From assembly GCA_937927675.1 (NCBI GenBank), contig CALBSG010000121.1, positions 1 to 31,047 on the forward strand: a stretch of DNA of 31,047 bases. Direction: 5' to 3'. The notes below the pieces were generated by a model, which was given only the letters and a program-made list of their open reading frames with translations, had not been told where the DNA came from and did no database searches. Both the position numbers and the translations under genes were made by a program. Of the stretch, positions 22,661-29,821 are shown one piece after another (the first letter of the stretch is position 1; each line of letters starts with the position of its first letter). The DNA comes from an uncultured Paracoccaceae bacterium (lineage in GTDB: Bacteria > Pseudomonadota > Alphaproteobacteria > Rhodobacterales > Rhodobacteraceae).

Positions 22661-22680
22661 TTCGTCTTGGATCAGACGAA
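22661..22680. promoter_or_regulatory. Inverted repeat between the acuI-like gene and mtgA
   Basis: TTCGTCT and AGACGAA form a perfect 7-bp inverted repeat around TGGATC, in the 99-base gap between divergent genes, 28 bases upstream of the acuI-like start. It is the size of an operator for a dimeric regulator; no regulator can be named. Confidence 0.4.
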
Positions 22681-22732
22681 GTGCAAGCGGTCCTTTCTTG
22701 ACCGTTTCGCGTACATCTGGCCTATGTGTCCG

Positions 22733-23455
22733 ATGGCCGCGCGCAAGAAACCTCAACCCCTTCCCGAGCTTTTGCCGGAATCCCGCCCGCTTTTGCGGCG
22801 TCTGCGGTTTTTGGCGCTGCGGGGCTTGGCTGGGCTGGCTGGATTCTATGCTGTTTTGCTGGTGCTGTTCGCGTTTCTGCCACCGGTTATCAATATCTAT
22901 CAGGTGCAGGAAAGCTGGCGTCTGGGCGGAATTTCAAAGGATTGGGTCGGTTGGGACGACATCGCGCCGGTGATGGCGCGGTCTGTCGTGGCGGCCGAGG
23001 ATGCGAACTTTTGCCTGCACTGGGGCTTTGATATGGCTGCGATCCGCGACGCGATCGAAGATGGCGGCGGGCGGGGGGCCTCGACCCTGTCGCAGCAGGT
23101 GGTGAAGAACACCTTCCTCTGGCATGGTCGCAGCTATGTCCGCAAAGCGTTGGAGGCGGCGATTACCCCCGCCATGGAACTGCTGTGGACCAAACGGCGT
23201 ATCCTGCATGTCTATCTGAATACGGCGGAATTTGCCGAGGGCGTCTTTGGGGTGCAGGCAGCGGCCCAGCATCATTTCGGCGTTGATGCGCGGGATCTGA
23301 CCGCGTTGCAGGCGGCGCGTCTGGCGGCGGTGCTGCCCGATCCCAAGGGCCGGTCGGCAAGCAATCCTTCAGGCTTTGTCAGAAAGCGCACCCGTGCCAT
23401 CCTGTCGGGGGCCGAGACGATCGCGGCGGATGGCCGCGCGGGTTGCTTCCAATAG
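22733..23455 (+). CDS. mtgA: Monofunctional peptidoglycan glycosyltransferase
   Basis: Polymerises lipid II glycan strands at the inner membrane. It has 240 residues, typical of MtgA, which lacks the transpeptidase domain of class A PBPs. One membrane segment lies at about residues 30-54. The GT51 catalytic region has Glu89 in VAAEDANFCLHWGFD, then GASTLSQQVVKNTF, and NTAEFAEGVFGVQAA. The family usually reads SEDxxFxxHxGFD, so the Cys-Leu-His-Trp variation is minor. The start is uncertain: ATG at 22724 would add three residues, and neither has a good ribosome binding site. It diverges from the acuI-like gene and is followed by a GST-like gene after 63 bases. Confidence 0.93.
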   Translation: MAARKKPQPLPELLPESRPLLRRLRFLALRGLAGLAGFYAVLLVLFAFLPPVINIYQVQESWRLGGISKDWVGWDDIAPVMARSVVAAEDANFCLHWGFDMAAIRDAIEDGGGRGASTLSQQVVKNTFLWHGRSYVRKALEAAITPAMELLWTKRRILHVYLNTAEFAEGVFGVQAAAQHHFGVDARDLTALQAARLAAVLPDPKGRSASNPSGFVRKRTRAILSGAETIAADGRAGCFQ

Positions 23456-23518
23456 CGCAGTTGCAACTGCCGCCAAGGGCGCTATTGAGAGGCAATCCCT
23501 CTTTCAGGCCAGCCCGCG

Positions 23519-24184
23519 ATGATCCGCCTTTATCACTTCCCGCTCTCCCCCTTTTGCCGCAAGGTACGCCTGACGCTGGCCGAAAAGAAGCTGGAGGTCG
23601 AGCTGATCGAGGAGCGCTATTGGGAACCCTCGCCGGATTTTCTGCGCCGCAACCCGGCTGGCAAGGTGCCGGTCCTGCGCGTGGATCAAAAAGTGATGAG
23701 CGAAAGCCAAGCGATCTGCGAATATCTGGAAGAAGCGATCCCGACCCCGGCCCTGATGCCGCGCGACGTCGATGCCCGCTATGAGGTGCGCCGGATCTGC
23801 GCTTGGTTTGATGACAAGTTCCACACCGAAGTGACGTCGAAGCTTTTGTATGAGCGGGTCAACAAGAAGGTGATGGGCCACGGCTATCCGGATTCGAAGA
23901 ATGTGAAATTCGGGGCAGGGCGGATCAAGTATCATCTGGACTACATGGCGTGGATTCTCGATCAGCGCCGGTGGCTGGCGGGCAATGAGATGAGCTTGGC
24001 CGATTTCACCGCCGCCGCGCATCTGTCCTGCCTTGATTACATCTCGGATGTGGATTGGAACCGGAACGCCACGGTCAAGGACTGGTACGCCAAGATCAAG
24101 TCGCGCCCGTCGTTCCGCACGCTTTTGGCTGACCAGATCCCGGGCTTCCCGCCGCCCGCGCATTATGCCGACCTGGATTTCTGA
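23519..24184 (+). CDS. Glutathione S-transferase family protein
   Basis: A 221-residue GST. The N-terminal thioredoxin-like domain covers about residues 1-78 (MIRLYHFPLSPFCRKVRLTL), with Cys13 in the active-site loop, and the conserved cis-Pro and glutathione-binding motif appear as GKVPVLRVD and SESQAICEYLEE. The helical C-terminal domain follows (AGNEMSLADFTAAAHLS holds the N-capping box). Cys in the loop suggests a thiol-transfer or glutathione-lyase activity (beta/omega-like) rather than a Ser/Tyr conjugating GST. It lies 48 bases upstream of queG on the same strand. The substrate is unknown. Confidence 0.88.
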   Translation: MIRLYHFPLSPFCRKVRLTLAEKKLEVELIEERYWEPSPDFLRRNPAGKVPVLRVDQKVMSESQAICEYLEEAIPTPALMPRDVDARYEVRRICAWFDDKFHTEVTSKLLYERVNKKVMGHGYPDSKNVKFGAGRIKYHLDYMAWILDQRRWLAGNEMSLADFTAAAHLSCLDYISDVDWNRNATVKDWYAKIKSRPSFRTLLADQIPGFPPPAHYADLDF

Positions 24185-24203
24185 TCCCGACGCCCGGGGC
24201 GCT

Positions 24204-24239
24204 GCCTCGGACCCCGGAGTATTTGTGCCAAGATGAAAG
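24204..24239. repeat. Dispersed 35-bp intergenic element, copy C, overlapping the queG start
   Basis: Diverged copy of the elements at 1659-1693 and 7013-7047: it retains GCCTC, a TATTTNTGCCAAGAT core and a purine-rich tail. The core reads CAAGATGAAAG here, and its ATG is the queG start codon at 24233. The element therefore contributes the translation start and the sequence upstream, where no good ribosome binding site is seen. Confidence 0.6.
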
Positions 24240-25249
24240 AGCGGTTGCAGCAACAGGCTCTGGCCGAGGGGTTTTCCAAGATGCGCATCTGTGCGCCCGA
24301 TGCGGTGCCGGAGGCGGCAGGGCGGCTCAGGGCGTTTCTGGAGGCCGGGCATCACGGGCAGATGGGTTGGATGGCCGAGCGTGAGGCGTGGCGTGGCGAT
24401 CCGGCCGCCCTGTGGCCCGAGGCGCGGTCGGTGATCATGCTGGCGGAGGTCTATACACCAGACAGTGACCCGATGGCGGGGCTTGCCGCGCGGGACCGTG
24501 GGGTGGTGTCGGTCTATGCCCAAGGCAAGGATTACCATGACCTTGTGAAGCGCCGGCTCAAGCGGCTGGGACGCTGGCTCTTGGATCAGGCCGGGGGGGA
24601 GATCAAGGTTTTCGTTGATACCGCACCGGTGATGGAAAAGCCCTTGGCGCAGGCTGCAGGATTGGGGTGGCAGGGCAAGCATACCAATTTGCTGGCGCGC
24701 GATCTGGGAAGCTGGTTCTTTCTGGGGGCGATTTTCACGACGTTGGATCTGCCCAAAGACGCCCCTGAAATCAGCCATTGTGGCAGTTGCACCGCCTGTC
24801 TGGATGCCTGCCCAACCGGTGCCTTTCCGGCGCCTTATCAACTGGATGCGCGGCGTTGCATTTCCTATCTGACCATCGAACACAAAGGCCCGGTGGATGA
24901 GGATCTGCGCGGCTTGATGGGCAACCGGATCTATGGCTGTGATGACTGTCTGGCCGCCTGCCCATGGAACAAGTTTGCTGCTGCGGCAAAGGATCTTGGC
25001 TATCAGCCAAAGGTGGGTTTGCCCGAACTGGCAGCGTTGGCGGCATTGGATGACGCCGGCTTTCGGGCGCGGTTTGCCGGCAGCCCGATCAAACGGATCG
25101 GCCGTGATCGCATGGTGCGTAACGTGCTTTATGCCATCGGAAATTCTGGCATTCCGGCCTTGGCCGATGCGGCGCGCGCCTTGTGTGATGACACTGATCC
25201 GGCAGTTGCGGATGCTGCGCGATGGGCGGTTGATCGCCTGTGCCGTTAA
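24233..25249 (+). CDS. queG: Epoxyqueuosine reductase
   Basis: Cobalamin- and iron-sulfur-dependent enzyme for the last step of queuosine synthesis in tRNA, 338 residues. Two 4Fe-4S cluster motifs are present: CGSCTACLDACPT and CDDCLAACPW. The catalytic region VDTAPVMEKPLAQAAGLGWQ and the following GKHTNLL are clear; the Asp of VDTAP is the expected proton donor. The C-terminus has a short HEAT-like segment (residues about 285-335). The start ATG is within a dispersed repeat copy, and a Shine-Dalgarno site is not evident. It follows the GST-like gene with a 48-base gap, probably co-transcribed. Confidence 0.95.
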   Translation: MKERLQQQALAEGFSKMRICAPDAVPEAAGRLRAFLEAGHHGQMGWMAEREAWRGDPAALWPEARSVIMLAEVYTPDSDPMAGLAARDRGVVSVYAQGKDYHDLVKRRLKRLGRWLLDQAGGEIKVFVDTAPVMEKPLAQAAGLGWQGKHTNLLARDLGSWFFLGAIFTTLDLPKDAPEISHCGSCTACLDACPTGAFPAPYQLDARRCISYLTIEHKGPVDEDLRGLMGNRIYGCDDCLAACPWNKFAAAAKDLGYQPKVGLPELAALAALDDAGFRARFAGSPIKRIGRDRMVRNVLYAIGNSGIPALADAARALCDDTDPAVADAARWAVDRLCR

Positions 25250-25343
25250 GCCTGTCGGCGATCTTTCAACCGTTACGAAAACTTCTTGTTGGGTTTGCCC
25301 GATTCTGCCTTAGATTGAGAGTAGGCACATGAGGGAGATCGCC

Positions 25344-25529
25344 ATGACAAAACATCTGGCCGACCATCGGACCGCCCCCACCGGGGGCCGGGTCAAGGCC
25401 TTTTTGACTATCGCGCGCGACCGCAGCGAAAGCGCGTGGCGCGGGCTGTGGCAGCGGCCGTTTGAACGGGCCCCTTCCAATCAGCGTCTTGTGCAATACG
25501 TCCGTATTGAAAAGGGGCGCGAGGCGTAA
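25344..25529 (+). CDS. Small basic protein of unknown function
   Basis: A 61-residue protein starting MTKHLADHRTAPTGGRVKAF. I do not recognise it. It is Arg-rich, with no signal or membrane segment. A good ribosome binding site, AGGGAG, lies about seven bases before the ATG at 25344; an in-frame ATG at 25329 is less well placed. A possible promoter is TTGTTG (near 25284) with TTAGAT about 18 bases later. A hairpin follows the stop codon directly. These signals favour a real small gene over chance. Confidence 0.6.
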   Translation: MTKHLADHRTAPTGGRVKAFLTIARDRSESAWRGLWQRPFERAPSNQRLVQYVRIEKGREA

Positions 25530-25560
25530 GGGCACCTCCGACCAACAGCCAGAGGTGCCC
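25530..25560. terminator. Hairpin between the small gene and ilvE (possible bidirectional terminator)
   Basis: GGGCACCTC (25530-25538) pairs with GAGGTGCCC (25552-25560) around a 13-base loop, in the 39-base gap between convergent genes. There is no strong T-run, so termination efficiency is uncertain. Confidence 0.5.
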
Positions 25561-25568
25561 GAAGGCAT

Positions 25569-26435
25569 TTAGGCACGCACCAGTTTTTCGTAATCGGCGG
25601 CGATGCGCTGCGTCAGGTCGCCCACGGTAAAGTGGTAATCGCCAATCTGGCCCACCGGCGTCACTTCGGCGGCGGTGCCGGTCAGCCAGCATTGTTCGAA
25701 GCTGGCAAGTTCCTCGGGCAGGATATGACGTTCATGCACGGTCACGCCCATAGCCTTCAGCATGCCGATCACCGTCTGGCGGGTGATGCCGTTCAGGATG
25801 CAGTCGGGCTTTGGCGTATGTACTTCGCCATCCTTGACGAAGAAGATGTTTGCGCCCGTCGCCTCGGCCACGTAGCCGCGATAGTCAAACATCATGGCGT
25901 CTGAACAGCCTTTCGCCTCGGCCGCGTGTTTCGACATGGTGCAGATCATGTAAAGCCCGGCGGCCTTGGCCTGATGCGGGATGGTGGCCGGATCGGGACG
26001 GCGCCACTTGGCGATATCCAACTTGGCACCCTTCATCTTGGCATCGCCATAGTAATTGCCCCAAGACCAGCACGCCACCGCCAGCCGGATCGGGTTGCGC
26101 TTGGATGCCACGCCCATGTCTTCGCCCGCGCCGCGCCAGGCCAATGCCCGCACATAGGCGTCGGTCAGGCCATTGGCTTTCAGAACGGCCTCTTTTGCAG
26201 CTTCGATTTCATCCACGGAATGGGGCAGAGGCATGTCCAAAAGCTCACCCGATTTGCGCAGGCGCTCCGAATGTTCGCGGCTTTTGAAGATTTTGCCATT
26301 GTAGCACCGCTCACCCTCAAAGACCGAGGAGGCATAGTGCAGCGCATGGGTCAGGATATGCACGTTCGCGGAACGCCATTCCACCAATTTGCCATCCATC
26401 CAGATAAATCCGTCGCAGTCGTCATACCCAGCCAT
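25569..26435 (-). CDS. ilvE: Branched-chain amino acid aminotransferase
   Basis: PLP-dependent class IV aminotransferase that makes or breaks down valine, leucine and isoleucine with 2-oxoglutarate/glutamate. It has 288 residues. The PLP Lys is in the motif IPHQAKAAGLYM, and the class IV pattern continues as YVAEATGANIFFVKDG, GITRQTVIGML and LTGTAAEVTPV. ATG at 26435 is chosen because GGAG lies seven bases upstream; the longer frame begins in that ribosome binding site. It diverges from petP, with a consensus-like promoter (TTGACA) in the gap. D-amino-acid aminotransferase or aminodeoxychorismate lyase were considered, but length and motifs favour IlvE. Confidence 0.93.
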   Translation of the reverse strand: MAGYDDCDGFIWMDGKLVEWRSANVHILTHALHYASSVFEGERCYNGKIFKSREHSERLRKSGELLDMPLPHSVDEIEAAKEAVLKANGLTDAYVRALAWRGAGEDMGVASKRNPIRLAVACWSWGNYYGDAKMKGAKLDIAKWRRPDPATIPHQAKAAGLYMICTMSKHAAEAKGCSDAMMFDYRGYVAEATGANIFFVKDGEVHTPKPDCILNGITRQTVIGMLKAMGVTVHERHILPEELASFEQCWLTGTAAEVTPVGQIGDYHFTVGDLTQRIAADYEKLVRA

Positions 26436-26469
26436 GTCAGTCTCCATTTGCGAATGTTGCGCAAGAATG

Positions 26470-26482
26470 GTCCGTATCGGAC
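26470..26482. promoter_or_regulatory. Short palindrome in the ilvE/petP gap
   Basis: GTCCG TAT CGGAC is a perfect 5-bp inverted repeat about 35 bases upstream of the ilvE start. It is a possible binding site for the MarR-type protein PetP or another dimeric regulator. Confidence 0.35.
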
Positions 26483-26506
26483 ATAATATTGCGCCAAATC
26501 GGCGAA

Positions 26507-26535
26507 TCGCTAGCGTTTGTGACTTGGAATGTCAA
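26507..26535 (-). promoter_or_regulatory. Candidate promoter of ilvE
   Basis: On the minus strand a consensus TTGACA (26535-26530) and TAGCGA (26512-26507) are separated by 17 bases, leaving a leader of about 65 bases to the ilvE start. The -10 match is weak, the -35 perfect. Confidence 0.5.
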
Positions 26536-26571
26536 CAAGGCTGACGTAAAATCGGTCCCAAGGGGGACCCG

Positions 26572-27072
26572 ATGGCCGAGCCGATTACCCAAAGTGAGAG
26601 CCTGCTGTTTCTGACCGACGATCAGGTCAGAAAGGGCATCGAGGCGATGTTTTTTGCCTATCGCGGTTTTACCGCTGACCCGGACCGTATTCTGGAAACG
26701 ATGGATTATGGCCGGGCGCATCACCGTGCCGTGCATTTCATTCATCGCAGCCCCGGCACGACGGTCGGCAATCTGTTGTCCATTCTGGGTGTCACCAAGC
26801 AATCGCTGAACCGTATTCTGCGCACCCTTTTCGAAGATGGTCTGGTCGAGGCGCGGGTGGGTAAAAAGGACAAGCGCGAGCGGCATTTGCATCTGACCGA
26901 AAAGGGCCGCGAGTTGGAGCGCGCCCTGTCAGACGCCCAGCGTGCGCGCATGCGGGCAGCCTATCGGGCCGCGGGGCCGCAGGCGGTGCAAGGATTCCGC
27001 ACCGTATTGGAGGCGATGATGGACCCCGAAATGCGGCGGCAGTATCAAGGCCTGAAGGAGACCGGCGCATGA
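26572..27072 (+). CDS. petP: MarR-family transcriptional regulator PetP
   Basis: A 166-residue winged helix-turn-helix regulator. The MarR core is at about residues 50-110 (HHRAVHFIHRSPGTTVGNLL ... GVTKQSLNRILRTLFEDGLV), followed by the wing (GKKDKRERHLHLTEKG). The start has GGGGG upstream. It overlaps the response regulator by four bases (ATGA). This MarR-plus-OmpR pair matches petP-petR, first described in Rhodobacter capsulatus near the cytochrome bc1 genes. The gene name is assigned from that pairing. The exact targets are not visible here. It diverges from ilvE and starts the plus-strand operon that runs to dxs. Confidence 0.88.
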   Translation: MAEPITQSESLLFLTDDQVRKGIEAMFFAYRGFTADPDRILETMDYGRAHHRAVHFIHRSPGTTVGNLLSILGVTKQSLNRILRTLFEDGLVEARVGKKDKRERHLHLTEKGRELERALSDAQRARMRAAYRAAGPQAVQGFRTVLEAMMDPEMRRQYQGLKETGA

Positions 27073-27770
27073 GTGAGCCACAGGCCCATCTTCTGGTGGT
27101 GGATGATGACGAACGGATCCGGGGACTTTTGCAAAAGTTCCTGATACGCCACGGTTTTTTGGTCACGATTGCCCGCGATGCGGCCCATGCGCGGCGGCTT
27201 CTTGCGGGGCTGGAATTTGACATGCTCATTCTGGATGTGATGATGCCGGGCGAAGATGGCATTGCGCTGACCCGCGATTTGCGCGGCCAGATGGCGGTCC
27301 CGATCCTGCTTTTGACCGCCAAGGGTGAAACCCAAAACCGGATTGAGGGCTTGGAAGCGGGGGCGGATGACTACCTCGTCAAACCTTTTGAGCCGAAAGA
27401 GCTTTTGCTGCGGATCAATGCCATTCTGCGCCGGGTGCCGCAGGTCAAGGCCGCACAGCAGGCCCCAAAGGTTCTGCAAATGGGCGCAGTGCGGTATGAC
27501 ATTGATCGCGGCGAGCTGTGGCGCGGTGCAGATCCGGTCAAACTGACCGCAACCGAGGCGCAATTGATGCGGGCCTTTGCCGCGCAGCCGGGGCATCCGA
27601 TCAGCCGCGAGCGGCTTGCGGGCGATGCCCCGGTGGAGGAGACGGGCGGGCAAGAGCGGGCGGTGGATGTGCAGATCACCCGTCTGCGTCGTAAGATCGA
27701 AGAAGACCCGAAGATGCCGCGCTACCTGCAAACCGTCCGGGGCGAAGGCTATATGTTGCAGCCAGACTGA
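27069..27770 (+). CDS. petR: OmpR-family response regulator PetR
   Basis: A two-component response regulator, 233 residues. The receiver domain has the acidic pair VDDDER, the phospho-acceptor Asp56 in LILDVMMPGEDG, and Lys105 in YLVKPFEP. The C-terminal OmpR winged helix covers about residues 135-230 (RYDIDRGELWRG ... ERAVDVQITRLRRKIEED). No histidine kinase gene is adjacent. In R. capsulatus PetR was described upstream of the petABC operon; here it is followed by a deacetylase gene, with no petABC in the window. Overlaps of four bases with petP and one base with the next gene indicate a single translational unit. Confidence 0.9.
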   Translation: MSEPQAHLLVVDDDERIRGLLQKFLIRHGFLVTIARDAAHARRLLAGLEFDMLILDVMMPGEDGIALTRDLRGQMAVPILLLTAKGETQNRIEGLEAGADDYLVKPFEPKELLLRINAILRRVPQVKAAQQAPKVLQMGAVRYDIDRGELWRGADPVKLTATEAQLMRAFAAQPGHPISRERLAGDAPVEETGGQERAVDVQITRLRRKIEEDPKMPRYLQTVRGEGYMLQPD

Positions 27771-28684
27771 TGGCGTTGGTCTTTTCCCATCCCGGCTTTG
27801 CAGGCCACGTCACTCCCCCCGGCCATCCGGAACGGGTAGATCGGCTGCGCGCGGTAGAGGCTGGGCTTGTTGGGCTGTCGGTCGAACGGCGCGAGGCGGT
27901 TTTGGCCGATCTTGACGACGTCACGCGCTGTCATCCGCGCGCTTATGCCGATCGGGTGGCGGCTGCGGTTCCGTCTGCGGGTTGGGCGCAGTTGGACGGT
28001 GACACCTGGCTGTCTCCGGGCAGTCTCGACGCTGCCTTGCGTGCTGTGGGCGGGGCGGGGGCTGCGGTGGATGCGGTTTTGACCGGTGTGGCAGACCGCG
28101 CCTTTGTCGCGTGCCGCCCGCCGGGGCATCATGCGGAAGCCGAGACTGCCATGGGATTTTGCCTGTTTGGCACCGTTGCCATCGCAGCCAAGCGGGCGCT
28201 GGATATCCACGGGTTGTCGCGTGTCGCCATTGTTGATTTTGATGTGCATCACGGCAACGGCACGCAGGATTTGTTGTGGGATGAGGCGCGCTGCCTGTTC
28301 GCCTCTAGCCACCAGATGCCGCTTTATCCCGGCACGGGCGCTGCCCGCGAACAGGGGGCTCATGGTCAGATCGTCAACGCACCTTTGCCGGGCGGGTCGG
28401 ATGGCGCGCATATGCGGCGGGTCTATGAAACAGTGATCTTTCCGCGTCTAATTGATTGGCAGCCAGAGCTGATCCTCATTTCAGCAGGGTTCGATGCCCA
28501 TGCCAAGGATCCGCTTGCAGGGCTTGAATGGCAGGCCGAGGATTACGCCTGGCTCACCACCCGCATCTGCGAGATTGCCGGGCATAGCGCGGGCGGGCGG
28601 GTGGTATCCTGTCTTGAGGGCGGTTATGATTTGGGCGCATTAACAGAATCCGTCGCCGCGCATGTCGGCGTATTGGCAGCATAG
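27770..28684 (+). CDS. Histone-deacetylase-like zinc hydrolase
   Basis: Arginase/deacetylase-fold zinc enzyme, 304 residues, that removes acyl groups from small amines or proteins. The active-site His pair is H120-H121 in RPPGHHAE; the zinc ligands are Asp158 and His160 in VDFDVHHGNGTQ, and Asp242 in SAGFDAHAKDP. The C-terminal SCLEGGYDLGAL is the class II HDAC signature. All catalytic residues are present. Bacterial relatives deacetylate acetylpolyamines or act in acetoin use; the substrate here is unknown. The ATG overlaps the petR stop (TGATG), which ties its translation to the regulator. Confidence 0.9.
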   Translation: MALVFSHPGFAGHVTPPGHPERVDRLRAVEAGLVGLSVERREAVLADLDDVTRCHPRAYADRVAAAVPSAGWAQLDGDTWLSPGSLDAALRAVGGAGAAVDAVLTGVADRAFVACRPPGHHAEAETAMGFCLFGTVAIAAKRALDIHGLSRVAIVDFDVHHGNGTQDLLWDEARCLFASSHQMPLYPGTGAAREQGAHGQIVNAPLPGGSDGAHMRRVYETVIFPRLIDWQPELILISAGFDAHAKDPLAGLEWQAEDYAWLTTRICEIAGHSAGGRVVSCLEGGYDLGALTESVAAHVGVLAA

Positions 28685-28702
28685 ATAGATGGGGCAGGGA
28701 AG

Positions 28703-28942
28703 ATGACCGACAAAGCCGTGAGCGAGATGAGCTTCGAAGAGGCGATGGCCGCTTTGGAGCAGGTCGTATCCCAGCTGGAACGCGGTGAGGTTGCACTGGA
28801 ACAGTCGATCGCCCTTTATGAAAAGGGCGCGGTCCTGAAGGCGCATTGCGCGGCGAAACTCAAATCCGCCGAGGAAAAGGTCGAACTGATCCGCGCGGCC
28901 GAGGGCAAGGCAATTGGCACTGCGCCGGTGCAGGGGCTGTGA
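28703..28942 (+). CDS. xseB: Exodeoxyribonuclease VII small subunit
   Basis: A 79-residue coiled-coil subunit of the exonuclease VII complex that degrades single-stranded DNA with XseA. The conserved pattern MSFEEAMAALEQVVSQLERG, then LEQSIALYEKGAVLKAHC and AEEKVELI is unmistakable. AGGGAAG lies upstream of the ATG. The stop codon overlaps the ispA GTG start. The large subunit gene is not in the window. xseB-ispA-dxs is a common operon order in proteobacteria. Confidence 0.95.
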   Translation: MTDKAVSEMSFEEAMAALEQVVSQLERGEVALEQSIALYEKGAVLKAHCAAKLKSAEEKVELIRAAEGKAIGTAPVQGL

Positions 28943-29808
28943 GCTTTTCCACCCAACTCGCCTTGGACGCCGCTGCGATTCAGGTTCGCCTTGATGCGGC
29001 CATGGCCGGTTTTTCTGACGAGCCGGTTGTGCAGGCCATGCGCTATGCCGTGCAGGGTGGCAAACGGTTGCGCGGTTTTCTGGTGCTAGAGGCCGCCCGC
29101 ATGTTGGGTGTTCCGCAGGCCCGCGCGATCAGCGCCGCTGCCGCGGTCGAGGCGCTGCATGCTTATTCGCTGGTGCATGACGACATGCCTTGCATGGATG
29201 ACGATGCGCTGCGCCGCGGGCTGCCCACCGTGCATGTCAAATGGGACGAGGCAACCGCGGTTCTTGCGGGCGATGCCTTGCAGACATTGGCTTTTGAGTT
29301 GATGGCAGATCCATACCTTGGCTCTGCTGAAATCCGCATTGCACTGGTGGCCGGGCTGGCCCGCGCCAGTGGGGCCGAGGGAATGGTGCTGGGTCAGGCT
29401 TTGGATATTGCTGCCGAAACCGCCATCCAGCCGCTGACCTTGGACAAGATCATCGAATTGCAGGCAGGCAAGACCGGCGCGCTGATCCGTTTTTCGGCCG
29501 AGGCCGGGGCCATTCTTGCCGGGGCCGATCCGGCGCCGCTGCGCGCCTATGCCACCGCCTTGGGACTGGCCTTTCAGATCTGGGACGATGTGCTTGATGT
29601 CACCGGCGATGCGGCCGTGACCGGCAAGGCCGTGGGCAAGGATGCAGCAGCGGGCAAGGCGACGTTTGTGTCGCTCTTGGGGCTGGATGAGGCCCGCGCC
29701 CGTGCGACCTCGCTTGTGGAACAGGCGGAAATTGCCCTTGCGCCTTATGGCCCAGTGGCACAGAACTTGATCGATTGCGCCCGTTTCGTTATTGCGCGCC
29801 AAAGCTGA
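28939..29808 (+). CDS. ispA: Polyprenyl (farnesyl/geranylgeranyl) diphosphate synthase
   Basis: Condenses IPP with allylic diphosphates to give farnesyl diphosphate for quinones, undecaprenol and carotenoids. It has 289 residues from a GTG start at 28939 (VSFSTQLALD), chosen because it overlaps the xseB stop as GTGA and matches the family N-terminus; the open frame extends further upstream through xseB in another frame. The first Asp-rich motif is HDDMPCMDDD (residues 80-89), the second is IWDDVLDVTGD, and GGKRLRGFLVL is the IPP-binding region. The residues before the first Asp motif (Y76-S77) would decide chain length, which I do not assign. Confidence 0.93.
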   Translation: MSFSTQLALDAAAIQVRLDAAMAGFSDEPVVQAMRYAVQGGKRLRGFLVLEAARMLGVPQARAISAAAAVEALHAYSLVHDDMPCMDDDALRRGLPTVHVKWDEATAVLAGDALQTLAFELMADPYLGSAEIRIALVAGLARASGAEGMVLGQALDIAAETAIQPLTLDKIIELQAGKTGALIRFSAEAGAILAGADPAPLRAYATALGLAFQIWDDVLDVTGDAAVTGKAVGKDAAAGKATFVSLLGLDEARARATSLVEQAEIALAPYGPVAQNLIDCARFVIARQS

Positions 29809-29821
29809 TTTAGGAAAAGTC

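Noticed and set aside
22698..22733. Leaderless transcript for mtgA from TTGACC with a 17-base spacer
   Set aside because: The -35 is good but the -10 (CCTATG) matches consensus at only two positions, so start-site data would be needed.
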